NCBI GenBank assembly: GCA_016185955.1
Contig: JACPMQ010000019.1
Span: forward strand, 1-22,323
Source: Candidatus Woesearchaeota archaeon
Lineage (GTDB): Archaea > Nanobdellota > Nanobdellia > Woesearchaeales > GW2011-AR4
Direction: 5' to 3'
Length of the DNA: 22,323 bases
The notes under the pieces are model-generated. The model did no database searches, was not told where the DNA came from, and was given only the letters and a program-made list of their open reading frames with translations. The position numbers and the translations under genes were made by a program. Every line of letters begins with the position of its first letter. The stretch's first letter is position 1. Of the stretch, positions 6,801-13,773 are shown one piece after another.

Positions 6801-9122
6801 GGAAACTATACTCATTTTGATGAATTTGCGCCAGTGCCTGTTGATGTCGATAAAGACGGGATTTTAGAGCTTTTGGGAACAAAAAAAGGTGCAACTTATA
6901 TATTCCAGCCAAATATAGATTTGTGCAAAGGAACTGTGCAGGTATATTCAAAAGACTCTGACAGCAATCCTGTTGGCTATGCAAATATTTACTCCGAAAA
7001 CATTTTAAAAGGCAATACTGACAGCTTAGGATTATTTGAGCTGCAAGGAAGCAATATCTGCGGAAAAAAATCAGCTTATTCATTAAAATGTATGAACAGC
7101 ACAAAAACTTGTGAAACAAAAACAGCATCTTTTGATTTTGATAATGACTTTGATTTTTTGGAATTTGACTGCACAGTTTGCACTGGAAACCAAGACTTAA
7201 AAATATCTCTTTACAGCATAAATATAAGCGAGGGTAAAGTAACCATTAATGTAACAAGCGAGAATGTTGCAGCTATCGGTATTAATCTTACTGTAAAAAC
7301 GCAGGATGAAGAGACTGGATTAATATTAAATGAAAACAGCATTTTGTTTGACGCTAACTTAGAAGACAAATTTGTAAAAAGGGCAATTCCTATAAATCTT
7401 GGCAATGCCGAGTATTTGCATGTTTATGCTGATGCAACAAACAAAGTGAATGAGCCAAAGGCAAACAATTATGTTGCTGTTCCATTGCTTAAAAATAAAA
7501 TTAAAGCTTATCTCAACATAGACACAGGAAATTTGTATGTTGACAATGCAATTTATGATTATTTAAGCAATTTTGTTGTGCCTTCCTCTCAAAGTGACTC
7601 ATTAATCACTGTTGCAGTTGGCGTAAGGAATAGCAATGCGTTAGTTAACAACAAGTCTTCAATGACGAGAGAAAGGTATGGATGGTATTCCGACAGAAAT
7701 TCTGTGTATTTTAGCAATAAGCAGATTGGAGCAATGCCCTACACAGCATTAGTTGGGGCATTTAAAATGCCTCCTGATTATGGCGGAAAAATAAATATAT
7801 TTGTCATTGGAAAAGAAATAGAAGGCACAATAGCAGCTGTAAAAAGGCTTGCAAATGCAAGAAGCCAGTTTCTGCAATTGTATTTTCCAGAGTATGTTTT
7901 TTCAAAAACAAGCATAATTGATGATAATGATATTTTGGGGATTTCTGTTTTTGATATAATGCACAATGATGAAAACAAAAATTCTTATATGGAACAAAAA
8001 AGCCCTGAATTCAAGGAAGTTGTTGAGAATATTTTGACAGACAATAATTTTGAGGTTAGCATTAAGACTGTTAAGACTTACAATGACAATACTACTTTGA
8101 GGTTGAAGAATGTTAATAGTGGGTTTTCGGAGAGGTATAAAGATGCCCTTTCAAATGATTCAAAACCAATAGTTTTTTCCGGTGGGTTGTGGAATAATTT
8201 GTTCTATTGGGAAAAAAATGGGGATAATTTAATAAATAAGCTTCTTAATGATGGGAGGGATTTATGGGAAATAGAGATAATAGGAGGGCCAGAGCAGGAT
8301 GGAAAATCAAATAGCCCAGATTATAACTATAACGATTTAAGAGATTATTATTGGACTGCTTTGATAGCAGGAGTCCAAACATATAGCGGTCAGGATTCAT
8401 TGCAGTATGTAGGGCATTCAAATGGATGTGGAGTTGCATTGGCATCAATAAACCAATATCAGGTTTCTGGTAAAAAAAATGCTGGTTACTTCTTTGATAC
8501 ACCAAGGGGAACTTATCAGTTGATGAATTTAACCAATAACGCAATAGATACTTTTGCTGGTGAAGGGTGTCCGGGAGCTTTGGATGGGTACTCACCATTC
8601 TATGAATATTTTGGCATGTTTGGAGATAGGATTATTTCACAAATAAAATCAGAGCATGTAACAGCAGAAGAAGTAAGCCAAAAATTGCTTGGGTTATGTA
8701 AGAGTGAATTAGATGTAGATGAGCAACAGTATTGCATTCTGGCTGCGAATGGGTTGAATAAAGTTGAAGGAGACTTTAAAGTTTCTAAAAATCTCTTACT
8801 GAGCTATCTTCAAAATATTCAAGATACTGAAAATGAACCTCAAGTTAATCAAGATTTGTCTATAAATAAGTTTAAACTATATTCAAATGTAGATTTTAGT
8901 TCATCACAGCAATTGGGAATAATTGTCGCATTAGGAGGAGGAAGATTTGATAAAACAAATTTAAAACATGACCTTGTAGTAAGTCAACAAGATTCACAAC
9001 AAATATCAGATAGGATAACTTCAACAAATAATGTCAAATTAATTAATTATTCTAATTTTTATCATGGGGATATAGAAGATGATAATTTTATAAAAGAGGT
9101 GGAGGTATTTTTAAATGGTTGA
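3870..9122 (+). CDS. Giant exported FG-GAP/VCBS repeat protein with C-terminal alpha/beta-hydrolase domain
   Basis: A 1750-residue protein starting at GTG with a signal peptide (1-24, ending SAFA). Two homologous halves of propeller-type repeats follow (about 62-463 and 605-1015), with Ca-binding loops such as DINKDGKNE (68-76) and DINNDRKNE (from 611). An Ig-like domain (about 465-563) separates them. Next come a carboxypeptidase-regulatory-like beta domain (about 1017-1100), a CARDB-like domain (about 1110-1210), and an unassigned domain to about 1410. The last ~330 residues look like a lipase-type alpha/beta hydrolase: nucleophile elbow GHSNG (S1517), candidate acid D1701 in HDLVVSQQDS, and candidate base H1732 in FYHGD. 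NxS/T sequons are abundant. I infer a cell-surface adhesin with an esterase or lipase end. Base use becomes more G-rich after about 8,090. It overlaps the next gene by 8 nt. Confidence 0.85.
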   Translation: MFNHLKFFVISLAIFLSSLFSAFADWETYQGDLQNRGIAKGIGYLGSRDFVNVTIYNEGTNKQPLIADINKDGKNEIIIFSSNYLKIFNSDLNLIEEKFVGKLQGQPIIFNIDDDEFKEIVFISNISAMPYFFAYEFNQNFKQEFNFSIANSAVGSGVKCTLMADTKICVFMDNSQYVHIVNLSSKTDSSYYTSPYNDTKEKIPSIADLHNDNSLEAVFWFDANKNNQYGLMAFNLANRSIDSNFNGNGTVDDIMVPHGVNNKKFILKGHPVLVDLNNDKKFEVAVSIFYDDTLYSSYYSYWFTELFVFADNGSALFRKCAEGLSKGYCDRGSTELGDIEGTHPFVLDSNNDSMQEICFIKDKKWYGNFKNMTINCYNYSGGISHDAELSLVTNTVENAIVADINNDGLMEILTENRIYSMDGKVIFYYGFGLNFAVPSDIDGNNALDIMLSKDGKTTIYLDKANSLEVKNVSILPKIPSQEDALTCSWAVNGSGAVNANVNWHKNNVIYSTELKSDCIDSNACYSKKEIFPSETSKNDKWKCSVSANNKSYSSNILFTEKQILGKKSEWIESCNAPNSLCVQSGKGYFNNEVIKNISAVHGMEFEPLTADINNDRKNEIIIFSGSKLLLFNHTFGLIAENDIGYLNGQPTIFNIDNDEKMEIIFIANISSKAHLMAYEYASNFSKQCNITLSNNAIGAGIRCADLNNTKSCFFKDNKNIFYNFNMELCKQTANLTTNNITDTLPTVPTLLDYDNDGKTEAMWWFDNNSNKYPGIAIIEIETMSFDTNFNDIGFIDDVTKGSGYDYVGTFETLKGNPIFYQNDNAGSYEILVSYNNEKSATRGGSICYNSVLKTYDSDGTLIWANTPAPCEFFGISHCDISTPIILDADKDSYKDICFIMKGDEECYPGILNDYIYCINRFGKNLEGYPKNTPDVKRYGSFPVQYNTPLYAADMDNDNEEEIIGPGYIWKLNGTILKGNYTHFDEFAPVPVDVDKDGILELLGTKKGATYIFQPNIDLCKGTVQVYSKDSDSNPVGYANIYSENILKGNTDSLGLFELQGSNICGKKSAYSLKCMNSTKTCETKTASFDFDNDFDFLEFDCTVCTGNQDLKISLYSINISEGKVTINVTSENVAAIGINLTVKTQDEETGLILNENSILFDANLEDKFVKRAIPINLGNAEYLHVYADATNKVNEPKANNYVAVPLLKNKIKAYLNIDTGNLYVDNAIYDYLSNFVVPSSQSDSLITVAVGVRNSNALVNNKSSMTRERYGWYSDRNSVYFSNKQIGAMPYTALVGAFKMPPDYGGKINIFVIGKEIEGTIAAVKRLANARSQFLQLYFPEYVFSKTSIIDDNDILGISVFDIMHNDENKNSYMEQKSPEFKEVVENILTDNNFEVSIKTVKTYNDNTTLRLKNVNSGFSERYKDALSNDSKPIVFSGGLWNNLFYWEKNGDNLINKLLNDGRDLWEIEIIGGPEQDGKSNSPDYNYNDLRDYYWTALIAGVQTYSGQDSLQYVGHSNGCGVALASINQYQVSGKKNAGYFFDTPRGTYQLMNLTNNAIDTFAGEGCPGALDGYSPFYEYFGMFGDRIISQIKSEHVTAEEVSQKLLGLCKSELDVDEQQYCILAANGLNKVEGDFKVSKNLLLSYLQNIQDTENEPQVNQDLSINKFKLYSNVDFSSSQQLGIIVALGGGRFDKTNLKHDLVVSQQDSQQISDRITSTNNVKLINYSNFYHGDIEDDNFIKEVEVFLNG
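9101..9106 (+). promoter_or_regulatory. Strong Shine-Dalgarno site inside the preceding gene
   Basis: GGAGGT lies 8 nt before the ATG at 9115 and inside the 3' end of the giant gene. It is close to the full anti-Shine-Dalgarno complement and is the best such site in the window. It supports the small overlapping gene as real. Confidence 0.7.
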
Positions 9123-9399
9123 CCAAAAATTTAGATATAATTTTACTGAAAATAAATATTATATTGTTGGTGGTATAATAGGATTGGTTATATCTCTCTT
9201 ACCAATCACGCAGTTGTTTACATCAAAATTTGCAGAAATAAATTTTATTATTTTATATCTTCCAAGAAACATTACTGCTTTTTTTAGTAGTTGTATTTTA
9301 TGTGATAAATCTATAATTTTAAATTTAATCGTATTATTCCTGTTGTATCCAATATTAGGAGTACTTATTGCTTTTTTATTAAAAAAGAGAAATAACTAA
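9115..9399 (+). CDS. Small integral membrane protein of unknown function
   Basis: A 94-residue protein with about three hydrophobic segments: roughly 15-37 (YYIVGGIIGLVISLLPI), a shorter one near 43-62, and 66-89 (SIILNLIVLFLLYPILG), ending KKRNN. The positive C-terminus suggests a cytoplasmic tail. I do not recognise a family. The ATG overlaps the end of the giant hydrolase gene by 8 nt behind a strong ribosome site, so the two are almost certainly co-translated. That pairing suggests a dedicated partner, such as a membrane anchor, chaperone or protective protein for the exported hydrolase, but the sequence alone does not decide. Confidence 0.7.
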   Translation: MVDQKFRYNFTENKYYIVGGIIGLVISLLPITQLFTSKFAEINFIILYLPRNITAFFSSCILCDKSIILNLIVLFLLYPILGVLIAFLLKKRNN

Positions 9400-9594
9400 A
9401 TGATTTAGTTAGGTAAAGATGATAATTCAAATAAAAAATTAAAACAAAATTTAAATTAAATTGTTAAATTGGCTAGGAAAAAAATCAAAGATTTTTAAGC
9501 TTTCATTTTTTGCTATACTCAAAACAAAAAAAATTAAAAACGAATGCAACCGCAATGCTACAAGAAGGCAATTAAAACAAAAAATTAGCAAAAA
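9400..9594. other. AT-rich intergenic region with a small hairpin
   Basis: Very A-rich. The hairpin AAAAATC (9480-9486), loop AAA, GATTTTT (9490-9496) ends in a T-run and may terminate the upstream pair of genes. A weak TATA-like TGCTATACTC lies near 9513-9522. No gene is visible. Confidence 0.45.
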
Positions 9595-11904
9595 TTGACT
9601 AAAAACCAATTAACCCATTTAATGTACTTATTTTTTATTTTTATCTTAATCCCGCTAACCCATTCAATAATAAACTTGACAACAGACGCTAACATTACAG
9701 GAAAGTCAGGGACTTATAACTTCATTGTTGAAATAATGGATAAATATGGGATTATCTTAAACGACACACAAAAATATGTCGATAATGGCAACAATTTTGC
9801 AGTTTTAAGTTTTCCTTCAGAATTATTGCAAAAAAATAAATTTAATTACAGCATAAGAATTAACGACATTAATGATAACTTACTCTTTAGAAAATTTAAT
9901 GTTCAGAGCAAAGATTATTCAGGATTTAACAAGGGATTAAACATAACAAAAATAACAGATGAAAATGCAAATAATAATCTTATAAGGATTAACCTAACAG
10001 TTGTATCGGAAAAATCAGAAATAAAAGCAAATGTAACAGTTGCGCTTAAGTATCTCGCAGATATAATTTCAAAAACAGAAGAAAAAATATTGGCTAATGG
10101 TATGCAAACCATTTCCATAATTTTTGATAATGAAACAATAAAAAGCACGCATTATAATGGAAGCTTTATAGTGGATTATGCAATTATAGGAAACAAAATG
10201 TTTGATTTTGAGCAAAGCACTTTGCTTTATAATTATGAAGATTTTGCAAAAACTCCTTACATTAAATCAATCACCGACGAAAAATTGGATTTGGACAACA
10301 ACAGCATGTTCGATTTCTTGGAGCTTAACTTTACAACTAATGCAAAAGAGCCAAAACAATTTGCAATTCAATACAGCCTTTATGACAATTTCAATAGTTT
10401 TATTCTTAATGGAAGCAAAACGCAGCTTCTGAATTCAGGCATTAATAATATGCAAGTTTTGATAAATGGCTCTAAAATCTATAAGGCAAAAGTTAATGGC
10501 CCTTATGCAATCAACGCGATTTTACAGAGCGACAACAAAACAAATGATGTTTTTTATAAAACCGATGCCATTAAGCAAAGCTTTTACACAGATTATGAAA
10601 TGCCTTTATTGCCCGACTTAAAAGTGAGTTTAAATGCAGTTTTTAACAAAGCAAGCAAAGAGACAAACTTAACAGTCAACATAAGCAATGCTGGCAAAAT
10701 TCCCGTATTTAATATTTTCTTGGATATATTCAGCAATTCTACCTATAAAAATAGCAGGACATTAGACTTTTTGGATAAAAATGGCTTCAAGATTTATAAT
10801 TTTATTATTGCAAACAGCACAAACGCAACTCTTTTTACAGCAATAGCAGATTTTGATAATTTAGTTGATGAAATTGACAAGTCAAATAACATCGCGAATT
10901 CATTGAAACCGGAAATAAAATTGCCCAATGATATGGACGATGATGGCATAAGCGATGATTCTGATGCATTGATTGGGAATGAGAAATCAATCAACACAAC
11001 AATAAAAAATCTTACAGTAATAATAGGCAATATATCAAATCTCTCAAAAACTTTTAATGGGACATTAAAAATAAATTTTTTTGAAAACAACTCAAAAATT
11101 TTGGAGCTTGACTACAACTTTAAAATTCCATTGAATTTGTCAAATCTAATGATGAGTAAGCAAAGCAACAGCTCTTTTGGCTATACTATAATCAAGGGGC
11201 TAAAGCTTAACGGCTCAACAAAAACAATCTATGTTGACAGGATAGACCAATCTAAAAGCGGAGTGTGCATTAAAGACAGTGGGATTAGCTTATTGTCTGA
11301 AATAAGCGAGAATTGCAATGGCACAAATGAAACAAAGCTTGAGTGCGACGCAATATTAAAAAATTCCTACAAATGCACTTATAATGCAACAATCAAAAAA
11401 TATAAAGTAGAAGGTTTAAACCATTCTGGAATAAAACAAATTGAATACACAGGAAACGCAGGAAGTACAGCATCATCTGAAAGCTCTTCTGGAAATATTG
11501 GAGCTAGCAATAATGCAAATGCCCAATGCACAGAAAAATGGGAATGCACCTTATGGTCTGGCTGCATTAATAATATGGAAAGCAGAGCATGCACAGACAT
11601 AAGCAAATGCGGAACTTCATTAAGCAAGCCAGCAGAAAGCAGAGCATGTTATGAAATAACTATTAAAGAAAAAAATGGAGAAAAATCAGAAGAAAATTTC
11701 AAAAAAACAGAAAATGCTGAAAAATTATTGAATAATAAAAATGATGCAAAAGAAAGAAAAAAATATTCTTTGCCGGACATAACTGGCTATTTTTTAATGC
11801 CGCCGGAAGCAGCAAACAAAAGCATAGGAGCTTTAATTGCGCTGGTAATTGTTGTTGCAGGGGTTATTGCTTATTTTAAATTTGTTTCATCCAAAAATCT
11901 TTAA
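9595..11904 (+). CDS. Exported membrane-anchored surface protein with CARDB-like and thrombospondin-like modules
   Basis: A 769-residue protein with an N-terminal hydrophobic export segment (YLFFIFILIPLTHS) and one C-terminal membrane helix (about 742-764, IGALIALVIVVAGVIAYF) followed by a short KxxSSK tail. The large part between is outside the cell. It is rich in Asn and NxS/T sequons, holds beta-rich repeats including a CARDB-like segment (about 340-440, ending with LVDEIDKSNNIAN), an acidic Ca-type loop MDDDGISDDSD (about 445-456), and a cysteine cluster from C645 (CTEKWECTLWSGC) like the thrombospondin-type motifs of archaeal surface proteins. A charged linker precedes the membrane helix. 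The reading frame opens at TTG 9595; ATG 9622 (residue 10) is an equally good start, since neither has a clear ribosome site. It is probably a surface or adhesion protein. Confidence 0.75.
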   Translation: MTKNQLTHLMYLFFIFILIPLTHSIINLTTDANITGKSGTYNFIVEIMDKYGIILNDTQKYVDNGNNFAVLSFPSELLQKNKFNYSIRINDINDNLLFRKFNVQSKDYSGFNKGLNITKITDENANNNLIRINLTVVSEKSEIKANVTVALKYLADIISKTEEKILANGMQTISIIFDNETIKSTHYNGSFIVDYAIIGNKMFDFEQSTLLYNYEDFAKTPYIKSITDEKLDLDNNSMFDFLELNFTTNAKEPKQFAIQYSLYDNFNSFILNGSKTQLLNSGINNMQVLINGSKIYKAKVNGPYAINAILQSDNKTNDVFYKTDAIKQSFYTDYEMPLLPDLKVSLNAVFNKASKETNLTVNISNAGKIPVFNIFLDIFSNSTYKNSRTLDFLDKNGFKIYNFIIANSTNATLFTAIADFDNLVDEIDKSNNIANSLKPEIKLPNDMDDDGISDDSDALIGNEKSINTTIKNLTVIIGNISNLSKTFNGTLKINFFENNSKILELDYNFKIPLNLSNLMMSKQSNSSFGYTIIKGLKLNGSTKTIYVDRIDQSKSGVCIKDSGISLLSEISENCNGTNETKLECDAILKNSYKCTYNATIKKYKVEGLNHSGIKQIEYTGNAGSTASSESSSGNIGASNNANAQCTEKWECTLWSGCINNMESRACTDISKCGTSLSKPAESRACYEITIKEKNGEKSEENFKKTENAEKLLNNKNDAKERKKYSLPDITGYFLMPPEAANKSIGALIALVIVVAGVIAYFKFVSSKNL

Positions 11905-11906
11905 AA
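11900..11906 (+). promoter_or_regulatory. TATA-like box of the tRNA gene
   Basis: TTTAAAA overlaps the stop codon of the preceding gene and lies about 26-30 nt before the tRNA 5' end, the normal archaeal spacing. Confidence 0.45.
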
Positions 11907-11971
11907 CATCATGTTTTTCTCATTTAGCTATGGGGCTATAGTGTAGCTTGGATTATCACCCTAGCTCGGGG

Positions 11972-12010
11972 TTCATGGAGATGGAATATCTTCCTGACAA
12001 TGACATGAAC
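11972..12010 (+). other. Anticodon-loop tRNA intron (37/38)
   Basis: About 39 nt placed between G37 and A38. Its ends pair as TCATG/CATGA, and the 3' junction has a 3-nt bulge ACA, cut AC|A, as splicing endonuclease requires. The central 4-bp helix of a full bulge-helix-bulge is missing on the 5' side, so this is a relaxed motif and the exact boundaries may shift by a base or two. Confidence 0.65.
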
Positions 12011-12025
12011 AGCTAGTAACCGGAG

Positions 12026-12047
12026 ACATTACATTGAAATGCCGGAA
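12026..12047 (+). other. T-arm tRNA intron (53/54) with perfect bulge-helix-bulge
   Basis: A 22-nt intron. The central helix is CCGG (12020-12023) with CCGG (12042-12045). The two 3-nt bulges are AG|A (12024-12026) and AA|T (12046-12048). The intron helix is CATT (12027-12030) with AATG (12038-12041). Cutting in both bulges joins G53 to T54 and restores a 5-bp T stem. Without removal the stem has an A-C mismatch at 53-61. Confidence 0.85.
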
Positions 12048-12075
12048 TTCAAATCTCCGTAGCCCCATTCAAACA

Positions 12076-12108
12076 AAAAATCCACTGCTCTATGAGCGGT
12101 GGATTTTT
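12076..12108 (+). terminator. Hairpin with T-run after the tRNA gene
   Basis: AAAAATCCACTGCTC (12076-12090) pairs with GAGCGGTGGATTTTT (12094-12108) around TAT; the one mismatch is a U-G wobble in plus-strand RNA. It begins 9 nt after the tRNA and ends in five T residues, so it is a plausible terminator. Its core is shared with the hairpin at 94-129. Confidence 0.6.
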
Positions 12109-12203
12109 ATAATTACGAATCATGTTTGAAGCAAAACGATGCCAAAGTACAATATCAAGGTCGGAGATAAAGATTCCGCCGTTCCATGAACGGCGGAATT
12201 TTT
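12109..12203 (+). other. Inter-hairpin segment, possible small RNA
   Basis: No reading frame. It contains GCAAAACGATGCCAAA (12131-12146), the reverse complement of 56-71, placed 22-23 nt after a related hairpin in both places. It ends in a perfect 12-bp hairpin, ATTCCGCCGTTC (12173-12184) / GAACGGCGGAAT (12188-12199), followed by a T-run. This could be a short non-coding transcript with its own terminator. No promoter is clear. Confidence 0.35.
12173..12203 (+). terminator. Perfect 12-bp GC-rich hairpin plus T-run
   Basis: The arms ATTCCGCCGTTC and GAACGGCGGAAT surround the loop CAT, followed by TTTTATT. It is much more GC-rich than its surroundings and has the form of an intrinsic terminator on the plus strand. 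Confidence 0.6.
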
Positions 12204-12216
12204 ATTATCAAAAAGA

Positions 12217-12226
12217 TTTATATATA
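12217..12226 (+). promoter_or_regulatory. TATA box of the 476-residue membrane protein
   Basis: TTTATATATA, centred about 36 nt before ATG 12258. Initiation near 12247 would leave a leader of about 10 nt that still holds GGTGG (12248-12252). Confidence 0.6.
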
Positions 12227-12257
12227 AGTATGCAGCTAATAAAGCTTGGTGGATTAA

Positions 12258-13688
12258 ATGGCTATTATTAAAAAATATATACCCCTCATTTTCTTTTTGC
12301 TAATTTTCCTGCCGTTTAGCTATGCAGTTTCTTTTACAACTGAAGTAACACCTATCAAAGACAGAATCCAAATTGATGAATTTGCCAAATTCAAATTAAC
12401 CATAAAAAACACTCTTAGCCAAAAAGATGAATACAGGATTTATACAATAGACTTCCCAATTTGGGATGTAAGAACAGAGCCTATAGTTAATCCCATAACC
12501 TTGGAATTAGAGCCTAAAGAAGAAGGAAGCGTTGAGCTTATAGCTGACCCCTTAAAAGTAAAAGATATAGGGACTGATGCTGTTAATGTAAATGTAAGGT
12601 CAAAGGTTACTGATGAAGTTGTTACTGTAAATTTGAAGGTGACTGTTACCTCAACAGATAGATTGGTTGAAGGATACATTCCCACAGTATTAACCAGTAT
12701 AGACATTCCTGATGCAGTAGACCCCAGAAAAGAAATACCGATAAAAATTGTCCTTAATAACCAAAATGTATTGGATTATCCTGAGTTGCTTATAAGAATA
12801 GACAGCAATTTGATAAAGGATACAATAACAACAAAGTTAGGGCCTAAAGAAGAAAAAACGCTTGAGCTGGCAAAAAATATTGATGCGTTAACAAAACCTC
12901 AGAAAGATAATATAGTGATAGCCATCTTCAAAGACGGCAAAAGCATCATAAACCCGGTGATAAAGCCTATTGAGGTAATAGCCTATAGCACACAAGAGCT
13001 TGTAAGCGAAGAAAAAAAGTTTTTGCGCACAAAAAACAGCTACAGGCTTGTTTCAAATAATAATGATTATAAAAACGCACTGAAGGTTGAAACTTCCTTA
13101 TTTGAATCTATATTTTCTTCAACTAGCCCAAAAGCAAATATTGTAAGGGAAAACGGCAAAAGATACTTTATATGGGATGCAAAATTAGAAAATAATGCAA
13201 TGGGCGTCAGCGTAAGCAGAAATTTTATACCCTTATTTGTTGTTCTAATGCTGCTGGTAGCTGTTGTAATGATATATTACAGGCTTAGATCGCCACTCCT
13301 TATAACCAAAGAAGCAAATAGCATAGTGAGGAGCGAAGGCGGCATTTCAGAAATGACAATTGTGCTTCGCATAAAAAACCGCAGCCAGAGCAAGACAAAA
13401 GGAATAGAAATAACAGACGCTATTCCAGCTTTGGTTTCTGTCGGGAGTGATGTCCCAATTGGCTCTTTGCAGCCTAATAAGGTATTAGTGCATGAAAAAC
13501 ATGGCACTACTATTGTAAAATGGTCAATAGACAATTTAGATGTTTCAGAAGAAAGAGTGCTGTCTTATAAGATTAAGTCTAAGCTGCTTATACTTGGAAG
13601 CATTACTCTGCCTGTCACAAAGGGTGTTTTTTGGTACAATAATAAGCTGTTTACATGCACATCAAACATATTGAATGTGGAGAATTAG
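12258..13688 (+). CDS. Exported Ig-like protein with one membrane helix and a cytoplasmic beta domain
   Basis: A 476-residue protein. The signal peptide is 1-23 (positively charged start, LIFFLLIFLPFSYA). Then come about 300 residues of beta-rich, Ig-like repeats with phrases such as FAKFKLTIKNTL and EIPIKIVLNNQN, typical of extracellular archaeal domains of the NEW3/CARDB kind. A membrane helix lies at about 321-343 (FIPLFVVLMLLVAVVMIYY). The ~130 residues after it resemble a DUF11-like beta sandwich (VLRIKNRSQSKTKGIEITDAIPALVSVG) but should be cytoplasmic by simple topology. I do not know a function; it could link surface structure to the inside. ATG 12258 follows GGTGG by 5 nt. It converges on the ion-channel gene across an 85-nt T-rich spacer. 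Confidence 0.75.
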   Translation: MAIIKKYIPLIFFLLIFLPFSYAVSFTTEVTPIKDRIQIDEFAKFKLTIKNTLSQKDEYRIYTIDFPIWDVRTEPIVNPITLELEPKEEGSVELIADPLKVKDIGTDAVNVNVRSKVTDEVVTVNLKVTVTSTDRLVEGYIPTVLTSIDIPDAVDPRKEIPIKIVLNNQNVLDYPELLIRIDSNLIKDTITTKLGPKEEKTLELAKNIDALTKPQKDNIVIAIFKDGKSIINPVIKPIEVIAYSTQELVSEEKKFLRTKNSYRLVSNNNDYKNALKVETSLFESIFSSTSPKANIVRENGKRYFIWDAKLENNAMGVSVSRNFIPLFVVLMLLVAVVMIYYRLRSPLLITKEANSIVRSEGGISEMTIVLRIKNRSQSKTKGIEITDAIPALVSVGSDVPIGSLQPNKVLVHEKHGTTIVKWSIDNLDVSEERVLSYKIKSKLLILGSITLPVTKGVFWYNNKLFTCTSNILNVEN

Positions 13689-13773
13689 CGTTATATTATC
13701 AAATCTATAATTTATACAATTATGGTTTATTTCCTTTAACCTTTTTCTTTTAATGGTTCTTTGAGAATAAATT

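Larger units (their letters stand above)
11932..12067 (+). tRNA. tRNA, probably tRNA-Pro(GGG), with two introns
   Basis: The acceptor arms GGGGCTA (11932-11938) and TAGCCCC (12060-12066) pair perfectly, with discriminator A at 12067 and no encoded CCA. The D arm is GTG/CAC with the loop TAGCTTGG, typical of tRNA-Pro. The anticodon stem CTAGC (11961-11965) pairs with GCTAG (12012-12016). The loop reads TC-GGG-G up to 11971, giving anticodon GGG at 11968-11970, then an intron of about 39 nt (11972-12010), then A38. A second intron of 22 nt (12026-12047) splits the T arm. Removing it restores CGGAG-TTCAAAT-CTCCG. The spliced length is 75 nt. Position 33 is C instead of the near-universal U, so the anticodon assignment is less certain than the tRNA itself. 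Confidence 0.85.

Noticed and set aside
9595..11904. Frameshift joining the giant surface gene to the 769-residue gene
   Set aside because: A complete small gene and a 195-nt AT-rich spacer lie between them, and the second protein has its own hydrophobic export segment.
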